From Euperipatoides rowelli (lineage: Eukaryota > Onychophora > Udeonychophora > Euonychophora > Peripatopsidae), in the NCBI GenBank assembly GCA_003024985.2, contig PXIH01S0035968.1: a stretch of DNA of 10,032 nt; one strand, 5' to 3'. Of this stretch, positions 1-8,001 are shown piece by piece (within the stretch, counting starts at the first letter, position 1; every line of letters starts with the position of its first letter). The notes beneath the pieces are model-generated. The model was not told the origin of the DNA. It saw only the letters and a program-made list of their open reading frames with translations, and did not search any database. Both the position numbers and the translations under genes were made by a program.

Positions 1-345
1 AAAAAATCTTTGAAAATCAATAAAAATAATAAATTTAAAAAAATCTGTTACATTTGACCTTTAAACATACAATTTTAACATTGAAAAACACTTTTATGTA
101 ATGAAAATGTTTATTAATAAATTTATGATGGCAAATACCAAGATGTTGGGATTTTTCTTTAACTGACAGAAGAATGACAGTATGACAGATAATGTAGGAT
201 GTTCATTCCATTTTCTTCCTCTTCATTACTACAAAGCCTAATCAATCAAAAGTGGGGATTCACAAAAATATAATGGAAATATTACAAAATTACATCCAAC
301 ATACATGCAAGAGTAGAGATTTATCTGCCCTAAATCTAAAAAACC
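1..345. other. A+T-rich non-coding stretch
   Basis: No reading frame of note and no RNA gene is visible. The only local pattern is three TGACAG words between 164 and 188, annotated separately. Poly-A and poly-T short tracts dominate the first 130 bases. Confidence 0.6.
164..188 (+). promoter_or_regulatory. Triple TGACAG cluster (TALE homeodomain-like word)
   Basis: TGACAG occurs at 164-169, 175-180 and 183-188, that is three times in 25 bases with start spacings of 11 and 8. TGACAG is the known core word for MEIS/TGIF-type TALE homeodomain proteins in animals. The words are seen directly. Binding is inference, because no promoter or gene is visible nearby, and the cluster could equally be a small degenerate repeat. 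Confidence 0.2.
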
Positions 346-354
346 ATCATGTTA

Positions 355-518
355 TTTAAGTGTTGCCCTAATTCTCTGACCATGCAATAGAGAAACCGTG
401 TTGTATAAAGCTATGTTGGGTGAAATTTGGCACAATTGTCTGACTGCGTTAGAGAGAAATTGTGTTGGTGAGGGTTGTCAAAATTCTCTAACTATGCTAA
501 AGTAAAACCATGTTGAAG
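355..518 (+). repeat. Diverged minisatellite, three copies of about 48 bp
   Basis: Three related segments follow each other. Their matching cores start at 371 (ATTCTCTGACCATG), 435 (ATTGTCTGACTGCG) and 483 (ATTCTCTAACTATG). Each is followed by a purine-rich AGAGAAA or AAGTAAA stretch and ends in GTGTTG or CATGTTG. The second and third cores are 48 bases apart. The first and second are 64 apart, explained by about 16 extra bases after the first copy (TTGTATAAAGCTATG region). The copies differ at many sites, so the array is old. No coding function is suggested. Confidence 0.55.
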
Positions 519-536
519 TACTGTGTCTCCTTCACT

Positions 537-607
537 CAAATGTCGATTATATATTGACATTATAAAAATTATTCTTCCACTCCAGTGTCGATTAAAAATC
601 GACATTT
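537..607 (+). repeat. Two related TGTCGATT hairpins in tandem
   Basis: TGTCGATT at 586-593 and AATCGACA at 597-604 form a perfect 8-bp stem with a 3-base AAA loop. A weaker version lies 45 bases upstream at 541-559 (TGTCGAT paired with ATTGACA, one mismatch). Both are preceded by a similar CACTC-A word, so they appear to be two copies of one unit, the second better preserved. A run of T follows the second hairpin. This resembles the end of a small mobile element rather than a bacterial-type terminator, given the eukaryotic setting. Confidence 0.5.
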
Positions 608-619
608 TTTTCTTTACAA

Positions 620-960
620 TTTAACAATCATTGTTACATTGTTAACCCCAAATTAGTAAAATGTACGTTCAAAAGGATAAAATATATTTATTTTTAATCT
701 TACCAAACGATTTAAAAAAATTAAAATCAGGGGGTTTAAAAGAATGCAACCCTAAAAGGAAAAATTTCAGTGTAACGAAACCATAATAATTGGAGTGAAA
801 AGGGTTAATGGAGAATTACATGTATATCTTTAGAATAAATTAGAGTAATGTGGATAATCTATGATAATGGATTTTGCATTTATCTTAAAGAAAACTGTTA
901 CAATATCTTGAAGTAGTACATTCATGAATCATTGACAAGCAAATCTCATTTTGTGATCTT
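620..960. other. A+T-rich non-coding stretch
   Basis: No gene is visible. A TGGAGTG word at 791-797 is the reverse complement of CACTCCA at 578-584, just before the strong hairpin, so the stretch between may belong to the same small repeat. Seven bases of match are too few to be sure. Confidence 0.5.
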
Positions 961-965
961 TTTCC

Positions 966-1038
966 TTTTTTTTTTTTTGGTATATCCCACATGAGTTTAT
1001 CAAATCTCCCCCCCCCCCATCCACATCGCACACACACA
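966..1038. repeat. Low-complexity patch: poly-T, poly-C and CA repeat
   Basis: A run of 13 T (966-978), a run of 11 C (1008-1018) and five CA units (1029-1038) lie within about 75 bases. These are simple slippage-prone tracts. The poly-C length should be treated as uncertain in any assembly. Confidence 0.85.
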
Positions 1039-1552
1039 GCTGAGGGGTTGTGACACCGAGAACATGGTTTATTTGTTTCAATTAAAAAAATAAAAATTTA
1101 ATTTAAATTCTCTCCACTCTAAATGAATTAAATTTAAACAATTAATAAATTTAGATTTTATAAATATTTATTAATGTTAAAACAAAATCAATATTAATTA
1201 AACAAAATTATTTTAATGCATCATCTATGATCTCTTTTTTTTAAAAAAAATCAGCAAATATTTATATGAGAGCTTAGATCTCTGAACTATTGAGCTAAAA
1301 TTTTGCCAGTGGATATTTATGCTTGATTGGATAAGTAAATTGACATTTGAAATAATCATTGTGTATAATGAATTAATCTTCTAATTATAATGAAACAAAG
1401 AGATCACAACTGAATAAATAAAAGTCATACAAATTTAAATAAAATTATTTATGCCTGCATTAACTAGCAGAAAATCATGAGATATTATATCACATTTAAA
1501 CAGTTTAAGTCTTTAGACCATTAGCCATTTAATCTTATGATGTAATAAGATA

Positions 1553-1567
1553 TTTGCAGGTGGCGCT
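1553..1567 (+). promoter_or_regulatory. CTCF-like motif
   Basis: TTTGCAGGTGGCGCT matches 11 of 15 positions of the classic CTCF core CCAGCAGGGGGCGCT, including the central AGG-GGCGCT bases. CTCF is a zinc-finger insulator protein present in many bilaterian animals. The word is G+C-rich against very A+T-rich surroundings, which makes it stand out. Binding is inference. A short repeat-derived GGTGGCGCT word is the main alternative. Confidence 0.25.
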
Positions 1568-2542
1568 TTTGTAAGCTTTAATTTACATAATTTTTAACGA
1601 AGCATGACCAAATTAGGTAACAGACTATATCTATATTTTTGAGTACTCTTGCTTCTACAGCGCTCCTCTATTCACTAAATTAGCCAGAAAGATACTAGCA
1701 TTTAGTGACACTAAAATACTAAATACTATTCTCCATTCTCCTCAAAATACGATAAATTTTATTCTCTTTCGGAGTTTTAGAAGCAAACTAAGATTATGAT
1801 GCACAGTAAGATACCCACATAAGTAGCCTCCATGGGAATGCTAGGATATCTTTATGTTTTACCTCTATCCAGTTAATGGAACAATTAAAATACTGTATTA
1901 ACTTACTTACTTTCCAGAAATTCTTTGTGTACATTTACATGTAGATTGTATAATCTTAGTAGTTCTTGATAGAGAAATTCTTAGCATTATATTAAACACC
2001 TAAGGATAAAGACAATAACACATTAATGCTAAATTCAGCGTAATTAGTCTTTAATATAACAAATACCCTAAAGTCACCTAAAGAGTTCCAAGAATTAAGC
2101 CAATCAGTAGAGAATTGGATGGAATACAAACAAGACTTTGAATATTGTACCATGGCAATGAATTTATCTTCCCAAATGGTAAGCCAATATGCCATGTATC
2201 CTTAATATAATATTTATGTCTTCATATCTAAATTCGTCAAACCAATTGGCTTAATATTGCCTTGGAACAAACCTCCCATACTAATATTCCTTTATTTAGG
2301 AATTAAAATACAAAAATAATATTTACACTTACAAATGGTGCATAATTTACTCCATCCTTATCTATGCAATAAAAAAAATGCCTAACATGTTTTATCTCTA
2401 CAAATGTATAAATTTAAAAAAAATTTAAATAATTTTACTGTAAAATATTGACAGGAAGTAATAAATTTAATGACTAACTTTAAACCATTTTTATTATCAT
2501 TAATTATAACTTGCCCTACAAAATTCATATTCTTATTTAGTG

Positions 2543-2555
2543 ATATACTGTATAT
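2543..2555. repeat. Palindrome ATATACTGTATAT
   Basis: A 13-base palindrome with a single central base. The same word on the other strand occurs in the patches around 6807-6819 and 9812-9825. In such A+T-rich DNA this could be chance, but three copies in 10 kb is more than expected. Confidence 0.4.
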
Positions 2556-3505
2556 CTAATCTAGTGTATCCACAATTTAATACTATAAAAATAGCATCAT
2601 ACACTCTATTATTCTTATAGGACAAACATTCTTATTTATTAAAACAATTCAGAATCATTTTAAGAAATATGGTTATTATTTTTGCAGTGAGAATGGAAAG
2701 AAAAATTTAAAAGTTTGGAGAAAAATCAAAGATAGATTACTTTTGGATTTTGTGCAGTCTCTAGATGTGAACACTAAAAAAAAAATAATGCTTAACATGG
2801 AGAAGTAATTGCAAGTTTTGGAATAATTTTAAAATATGCTTACAGTTAAATAATTTAAAATTTCATTTAAACCAATATTAAAAAAATACAGAAACATTAG
2901 GCAAAGTTTATAATTAGTGCTTTCAGTTGAAAAACTTTTTTTTTTTAAAGATTGGTCGACTACTAGCCATTTTTTTCTCCACTCATCACCACCCCCACCT
3001 CTTCCCTACCAAATGATCTGGTCTTGTATGACACTCATTAATAAAAATAAAATGGGAAATGCATTTTTAAAAGTTTAAAACATTCCAATAAAGGTATATA
3101 AAGTATATATATTAAGCAAAAATTGTAAATTATGCTTAATTTTCAAAACATTAAAAAAATTAATTAGAAATTAAGCCTTATTTTTAAAAAAAATAATAAA
3201 CTGAAACCGTAAACCCCTACATTTATAAAATGGACATTTCTGAAAAACAAAGGTTAATTAGTTTTAGTTTATATTTTATAGCTATGAAAATAAAAATCTT
3301 AATTTAAATAAAGCCTTAAAGGGTTTTTCATATTTTCTACATATTTTGAAGTGTTTTTTTTTTTAAATTTTAAATAATAATCTTGTCAGATTCCGTTATC
3401 TGCCCACCAACATAATTAACGTTAGGAGTCGTACGACAACTAAAATTAGTAGCGTGTGGAATTAGTATTTTTTCCTCGCCGATTTTCGTTTATTTTCTTT
3501 ACAGT

Positions 3506-3534
3506 CCTAACCTTACCATAACCCTAAACCCTAG
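3506..3534 (+). repeat. Degenerate telomere-like (CCCTAA) tract
   Basis: The words CCTAA, CCTTA, CATAA, CCCTAAA and CCCTA follow in series, resembling the C-strand of the animal telomere repeat TTAGGG with substitutions. Such interstitial tracts are also common inside invertebrate transposons, so this is not evidence of a chromosome end. Confidence 0.5.
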
Positions 3535-3585
3535 GATAATCTCGAGGTGAAATAATGTTTTGCTGAGAACCGATCTAGATAATTT

Positions 3586-3613
3586 NTTGGGGGGGGGGGA
3601 TCTGAGGGCCCCC
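3586..3613. other. Ambiguous base beside poly-G and a facing C run
   Basis: The only N of the window is at 3586. Eleven G follow at 3589-3599 and a CCCCC run at 3609-3613, which can pair with the G run as a hairpin. This is a difficult template, so local sequence and length are unreliable here. Confidence 0.85.
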
Positions 3614-3659
3614 ATCAGTAATTGCCGACCACCCGACCTCACGGGTTCGACACTGGATT

Positions 3660-4610
3660 CTGAATATACTTTAAAGATTCAGCTTATTCTTCAAAAGCAT
3701 CACAAAATTTTAAAATTGGATTTGAATCAGGGAATTTCTGCTTACAGGAAAGTTTTACAAAAACATTCTCTTATCAAGGGAATGACACTTTTATATTAAA
3801 ATTAATACTTAAGATAGAGATGATCAGATATGACATTTGAAATATTATTATAAGAAAAAATTTTAAGTAATGACTTTGAAGTAAAAATTTGATCTATTCG
3901 GCTCCTTGAAGCATAACTAATTCTCATATATAAATAATTTTTGATTTGAAATGACCAACGGCGGCGTGTCAGCCATATTATTTTGATAACAAAAATTTCA
4001 AAATGAGAAAAAATGAAAGGATCAAGTAAACTAGTAAAAAGAGGTAATTATCAGAGGGGACAGATTTTATTAATTAAAGATTAATAAAACTAAAACTTTA
4101 ATTACTTTTAATGAATTTGGAATCCTAATAATTAGGCTAATTAATGAAAAATTCAATTGTTTAAATTGAAAAGCAAAAATTAATACTCTATCATTGGATT
4201 AGTTTGATTTAATATTAGAAGAATTCAAATATTTCTTAAAGCCCAACTGCAAAGAGGATTTACATTGTATAATGTGGAATTCATCAGAAATGAAATCAAA
4301 ATATTCTTGAGAGAATTTTTTTGATTCATATCTTGTACAACAAACAGTTCAATATTATTGGAAAAACAAGAAAGGATTTTTTTTTATTTTTTCTTTTTTT
4401 TTTTCAAAATAATTCTGACTTTAGTCCCTATAGGTTGAGGGAAAGAATGTCAAATCTGCAAAGTTGACACAACCATTCAACTAAAAAATAAAGGGGGAAA
4501 AACAAGATATATAGCACTATTGACATCTTTAACAATAGATATAATAATCACATTATAATTTATCACTCCATTTTTCATACTCAAACAAAGAAACTTAAAG
4601 TGTATTCTGG
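3660..4610. other. A+T-rich stretch with small hairpins, no gene
   Basis: No gene is visible. A CGGCGGCG word at 3959-3966 stands out against the A+T background. Between 4068 and 4171 three short inverted repeats are seen: TTATTAAT/ATTAATAA around 4070-4088, the palindrome CCTAATAATTAGG (4125-4137), and TTCAATT/AATTGAA around 4153-4171. A/T-only hairpins are common by chance at this composition. A poly-T tract lies around 4377-4404. Confidence 0.55.
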
Positions 4611-4800
4611 GGAAAGTGTCCAGGGGTCTGGACACCCCCCAAAATTTAAAAATCTGTTCCAATAGTCAAAAAAAAAAGCTTATCAATAAAAGTAGCATGT
4701 ACCGCCTAACTAAGTGTTCCAACAGCCAAAAAAATATGGCCGATAATATGAGCTATACCCCAGACACCCTCAAAAATAATTTTCTGGCTAGGCCCTATAG
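4605..4800 (+). repeat. Probable decayed repeat fragment with internal duplications
   Basis: Two internal pairs of related segments are seen. CTGTTCCAATAGTCAAAAAA (from 4654) and GTGTTCCAACAGCCAAAAAA (from 4714) are 60 bases apart. GTCTGGACACCCCCCAAAA (from 4626) resembles CCCCAGACACCCTCAAAAA further on (from about 4758). A 63-codon forward frame spans 4616-4807 and repeats a CSNSQK peptide because of this duplication. It shows no known domain and starts inside the hairpin, so I do not call it a gene. An old mobile element is the simplest reading. Confidence 0.4.
4616..4635. repeat. Perfect 8-bp hairpin GTGTCCAG-GGGT-CTGGACAC
   Basis: GTGTCCAG (4616-4623) and CTGGACAC (4628-4635) are exact reverse complements with a 4-base loop, followed by a run of six C. 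The G+C content makes a chance origin unlikely. It sits at the left edge of a G+C-richer patch that I take to be a repeat fragment. Confidence 0.6.
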
Positions 4801-5028
4801 CTATTAAAAAAATATAAAAGACATGCATCTTTTACAAAACAATTATATTATTGTAGAATCTTTAGACTAAGATTAATATTATATTATTAATTGATAGAAT
4901 GACCAGAATAATTAAAAGCAAGCCTATAAACAGTTTTCTAATGAACAATATAAACCTACCCAAATCACATAGGATTATTATTGAAGTGTTTTATTGTGTT
5001 TCACAAGAACTTTGTTTCTTGGAAGGAA

Positions 5029-5044
5029 GGGGGGGGGGGGGGGG
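5029..5044 (+). repeat. Poly-G run of 16
   Basis: Sixteen G follow a GGAAGGAAGG stretch. It is a simple homopolymer, able to form G-rich structures and prone to length error. Confidence 0.9.
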
Positions 5045-5149
5045 CTAATGATGGATATTTATTTGATGAAATTTTTAGCTGTTATTAAAATACCTTTTGT
5101 TATTTCTAAACATTTATATAAAAAAATTGAAATGTCTGTATATTGTTAA

Positions 5150-5331
5150 GGTTTGCTACACCTCAACCATTCATCCTAGCACAATGATGTTTGATTTATT
5201 TATCAGCCCTGCTTAACAAATCAGACATGATATTTTGGGTTCTCTCTGATCTCCCCTACCCTGGGAATGTATTTTTTAAATTTATGGTAAAAGGAGCTAT
5301 GAAAATTTATTATCCAACTGTATAGCAAACC
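5150..5331. mobile_element. Possible small MITE-like segment with short inverted ends
   Basis: GGTTTGCTA at 5150-5158 is the exact reverse complement of TAGCAAACC at 5323-5331, and the match extends inward to 11 of 12 bases. The enclosed 182 bp are more G+C-rich than the flanks and have no reading frame. I see no convincing target-site duplication, so a chance inverted repeat is a real alternative. Confidence 0.2.
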
Positions 5332-6140
5332 CAGGAGCTCGAATTACTTTAGAAACAGCCCAATATACATTTTTAAAACTTATTTGTATTTTTTTTTTTT
5401 TGCTAGTATTTTCACAACTGCTAAAAATGTCAGTGAACAATATCCATTATGTTTTATCCTTTTCCAGGATTTCTTGGTATAACAGCACGTTCAATATCTA
5501 CAATACATGTGCAAAATCATGAAAATCAAAAATCTATAAGATTCAGATCTGAATGGATGCTACTCCGTGTTCAACCCGAATCTTGTACTTATTAAACTCA
5601 TATTTCCATTACTATAATAGACATCACTAATTCTTGAAATAAACTCCACCTTGTGGACACTGATAGCAGTACAGTTTTAAGTAGGAGGAGGAGCTAAAAA
5701 ACTTAGTAATTAATTTTTAAATAACTTTTTTTTTAGAATTTTTTATTTCTAATCAAGTGGGGGTTTTTAGTGGCTTTATTTGAAAATAAATGATAAAAAA
5801 AATTTAAAAAAAAATCCATTTTGTATGACCTTTAAATTTAATTTTTTTCTGAGTAAAAAATTAAAATGTTTTATTTGCATGTATTTCAAAATACTTTATT
5901 TTTAATTCTGAAGTTATGTAATTAGTTCATTTATATTTTATTAATTTCCTTTAAACATCAATTTTCAAATTTTTTAAAGAATCTTCAAGAGTCCTATGAT
6001 TTATTTTTCTATAACAAATTTTAATATGGTTATATCAATATTTCCATCATTTACTATTTTAAATTATGAAATGAATATTTTTTTTAAATGCTATATGCAA
6101 ATTTTTAATTGAAATCGTATAACAAAACAAACAATTTGTC
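5332..6140. other. A+T-rich stretch without a gene
   Basis: No gene is visible. A 14-base perfect palindrome ATTCAGATCTGAAT lies at 5541-5554. Several poly-T and poly-A runs are present, including T runs around 5390-5401 and 5727-5734. A purine stretch GTAGGAGGAGGAG is near 5681-5694. Confidence 0.6.
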
Positions 6141-6228
6141 AAGCAGCGGTGGTCCTATGGGATGATCAGGGAAGTAGGGATTTTTTTTTTCATCTAGATT
6201 GTCACATGGAATACCACCAGGAGTCGCC

Positions 6229-6250
6229 AGAGAGAGAAAGAGAGAGAAAA
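6229..6250 (+). repeat. GA-rich tract
   Basis: AGAGAGAGAAAGAGAGAG followed by AAAAA forms a short imperfect GA microsatellite. GA tracts are bound by GAGA-type factors in some animals. Here it is simply a simple repeat with a possible regulatory reading because of the adjacent YY1-like word. Confidence 0.75.
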
Positions 6251-6263
6251 AGATGGCTGCCAT
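6250..6263 (+). promoter_or_regulatory. YY1/PHO-like motif over an ATG
   Basis: AAGATGGCTGCCAT fits the known YY1 consensus (AAGATGGCNGC) and carries GCCAT on both strands. In animals YY1 sites of this form often lie at or just after transcription starts and may include the start codon. The word is seen directly. The role is inference. Confidence 0.25.
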
Positions 6264-6419
6264 CCTCTTAAAAACGCAAGAAACTTGTAATAGAATTGAA
6301 ATATTTGAATCAAAATATTATGTATATAAAATAAAGTTTCACCTTAGGGCGAAACATTTTTTTAAAAAAAAAAATATTTCATCAAATCAGTATGTGCTAT
6401 ATTGTAAAAAAATTTAAGT

Positions 6420-6680
6420 TAGATTCATTTATTTATTTATCAAAAAAAATGAGTTTATTTTATAATAATTAAAACTATTTTTTTTTCTTGAAAATATTTT
6501 GCAGTCCTCGAAATAGTATAAATTGTTAATTAAAATATATAACATTAGAATTGAAATTGGGAACAGAATTATTGATCAAATTAAGCTTGAATTCTATTCA
6601 GTGCTAATTATTACTTTTATTTAATTTCAACACCTGTGAAATTCTGTCTAGTCTGGTTCACATGGGATTGAAGTTTTCTT
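6420..6680. other. A+T-rich stretch, nothing recognised
   Basis: Poly-A and poly-T tracts and ATTTATTTATTTAT near 6426 are the only patterns. No gene or repeat can be supported. Confidence 0.6.
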
Positions 6681-6689
6681 CCGACTCCA

Positions 6690-7093
6690 GAGTAAAATTT
6701 TTACCGCAGATGTTGGATTAATGACATTTTGTATTATGATCTGCAGAAGTCATCTTTAATATCCCATGCAACAATATGCATGAGAGTGGTATATATACAT
6801 ATTACTATATACAGTATATACATACATTCATCACCATGATGCATGTTAGTTATTTACTGCGCAGATATAAATTTATATAAACATTCTTTTCTTCTAATTA
6901 TATTATTACTAGCAAATGTTTCCTAATTGAATTTTGTTTTCTTAGGGCTTCAGTAAAGCACTTTTCCCTTATTACTGGGGTAAATTGTAGGGGGAATGTT
7001 TATGGATTTATTACTTTTTCAAGCATCGCAATTAAATCAATTTTCCTAACGTCCTGGAGGAAAGTAAAATTTTACCACCGTCCTGGAGGAAAA
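6690..7093 (+). repeat. Recurring GTAAAATTTTACC word and CGTCCTGGAGGAAA pair
   Basis: CGTCCTGGAGGAAA occurs at 7050-7063 and 7079-7092, 29 bases apart. The bases between contain the near-palindrome GTAAAATTTTAC. A closely related word, AGTAAAATTTTTACCGC, lies near 6692-6708 after a CTCCAGA stretch. The shared words suggest related repeat fragments, but the matches are short. Confidence 0.35.
6768..6857. repeat. TA-rich imperfect palindromic patch
   Basis: The centre is TATATACAGTATATA (around 6806-6820). Outside it, ATGCAT...TGGT on the left (6777-6790) is mirrored by ACCATGATGCAT on the right (about 6834-6845). The middle is TA-dinucleotide-rich. The left part, GAGTGGTATATATA (6784-6797), recurs at 9799-9812, again followed by TATACAGTATAT. 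It may be a remnant of a TA-targeting element or an imperfect TA microsatellite. Confidence 0.35.
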
Positions 7094-7099
7094 TAAGTC

Positions 7100-7920
7100 C
7101 CTTGTGAATTAGCCTTTCTTATTATTTATTTATTTTTCTTTACAAGGTAATAAAGGGGCATGTATTAGAAAATTAGTTATGACTTAATAAGAATTTATTG
7201 GAGACTAATAAATTAAAAGATAACCTTTTACAAACTTTCAGAAACTTTGCTGTTCTTCTGATGTGAATGGGTCTTATAGTGGACCAAAATAAATGTTTTT
7301 TTGTTATTGTTGTTTTGTTTTTGTTTTTTGCTATATTATTTTTTTTTATTATTATGAACAAGACATCAGATGATGTACAAGATTTAGCATCTCTCAGAAG
7401 CCAATGTTTGGCTAGAGAATTTATGTAGACATAATCAGCTGTTTTTAACTTATGAATAAAAAAATTTTAATAATAAAGTATTAGTGTTATATGTTTTTTT
7501 TTAACAGCATTTAATCCCTTGGCTTATTCTATTAATACCTAATAATCATTAATCTGAGGATTATCACTGTTTAATCACACTATTATATTTAACCTTTGAT
7601 CCTTAAAATCTTGAATGATTGTATTCATTTTATATCTATTAATACTTATAAAATATTTTCATGATTGTTACATCTGAAAGGTGAAAATTTTTTTCCTAAA
7701 AAATTGATGATTTTATAATTTTCATTCCTAATAACTTATTTTTAATATTAATGAATTTGACGTTCTACTGAACTTATACCAAATAGCCTACTTATTCAGT
7801 GCAGTGTGAAATTTTAGCAACCGATTTAATTTGGCTTGTTGAATGTTCAGCTCAGATTCGCTAAATTAAAATTTAACTAAAATTTATTTTCTCAAACATT
7901 TAACGCTAGATTATATTGTT
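7100..7920. other. A+T-rich stretch without a gene
   Basis: The longest frame, 62 codons on the reverse strand at 7173-7361, encodes mostly lysine, isoleucine and asparagine from a T-rich simple stretch (about 7295-7348, TTG/TTTG units) and is rejected. No other feature is supported. The part from 7795 to 7865 is slightly less A+T-rich but carries no recognisable signal. Confidence 0.6.
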
Positions 7921-7922
7921 TC

Positions 7923-7963
7923 AATAATTGAAGGGGTGAGAATGATAAAAATCCAAAGCCACA
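7923..7963 (-). repeat. Inverted partial copy of the tandem unit
   Basis: The stretch TTGAAGGGGTGAGAATGAT followed by AAAAATCCAAAGCCACA is the reverse complement of the TGTGGCTTTGGATTATATC to CACCCCTTCAA block found at the end of each tandem unit. It can therefore pair with any of the four units, giving possible hairpins of four sizes. Confidence 0.85.
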
Positions 7964-8001
7964 AAATGAAAAATTTTCAGGAGAGTGATTTGAAAGTTTG
8001 G

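Larger units (their letters stand above)
1045..3395. other. Long A+T-rich stretch without a gene
   Basis: About 2.3 kb with stops in all frames. The longest frame, a 67-codon reverse-strand frame at 1992-2195, has no recognisable domain and no supporting signals, and is taken as chance. The stretch holds a CTCF-like word near 1560, one TATACTGTATA-type palindrome at 2543-2555, poly-T at about 2936-2946, and many short A/T runs. Nothing else stands out. Confidence 0.65.
3400..3660. repeat. G+C-richer island, probably an old repeat insertion
   Basis: This stretch has clearly more G+C and more CpG than its flanks. It contains a perfect 10-bp palindrome GTCGTACGAC (3428-3437), a degenerate telomere-like tract (3506-3534), a poly-G run with an N (3586-3599) and a GGTTCGA word (3644-3650). 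GTTAGGAGT at 3421-3429 is nearly the reverse complement of AGTCCTAAC at 3503-3511. The mix of palindrome, short inverted pair and telomere-like words suggests a decayed mobile element. A 79-codon frame over 3560-3799 reads through the poly-G and the N and is not credible as a gene. Confidence 0.35.
6199..6417 (+). other. Weak 72-codon open frame with a good internal start context
   Basis: The frame is open from 6199, but the more interesting start is the ATG at 6253, in the context AAG-ATG-G, which fits the animal start rule (A at -3, G at +4). The peptide from there begins MAAILLKTQETCNRIEIF and continues lysine- and aromatic-rich into poly-A-encoded lysines, ending at 6417. No domain, signal peptide or membrane segment is recognised. 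Upstream is a GA tract and a YY1-like word overlaps the ATG. It could be a first exon whose downstream part is intronic, but chance is at least as likely. Confidence 0.12.

Noticed and set aside
586-612. Bacterial-type terminator (hairpin followed by T run)
   Set aside because: The window is non-coding eukaryotic-type DNA and no gene ends upstream.
1992-2195. 67-codon reverse-strand reading frame
   Set aside because: Isolated, no recognisable domain, and no splice or start support. Length is within chance for 10 kb of sequence.
3631-3657. tRNA-like T arm or pol III B box around GGTTCGA
   Set aside because: Only 9 of 11 B-box positions fit, the T stem does not pair, and no A box or cloverleaf is found upstream.
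3560-3799. 79-codon forward reading frame
   Set aside because: It runs through an ambiguous base and a poly-G run of uncertain length, and its peptide shows no family.
4068-4171. Cluster of A/T-only hairpins as a regulatory structure
   Set aside because: Such short A/T inverted repeats are expected by chance at this base composition.
4477-4662. 61-codon reverse-strand reading frame
   Set aside because: It overlaps the repeat fragment and its hairpin, with no recognisable domain.
4616-4807. 63-codon forward reading frame with a repeated CSNSQK peptide
   Set aside because: The peptide repeat is explained by DNA duplication in a likely decayed repeat, and the start lies inside a hairpin.
7173-7361. 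62-codon reverse-strand reading frame
   Set aside because: Mostly low-complexity lysine/isoleucine/asparagine from a T-rich simple stretch.
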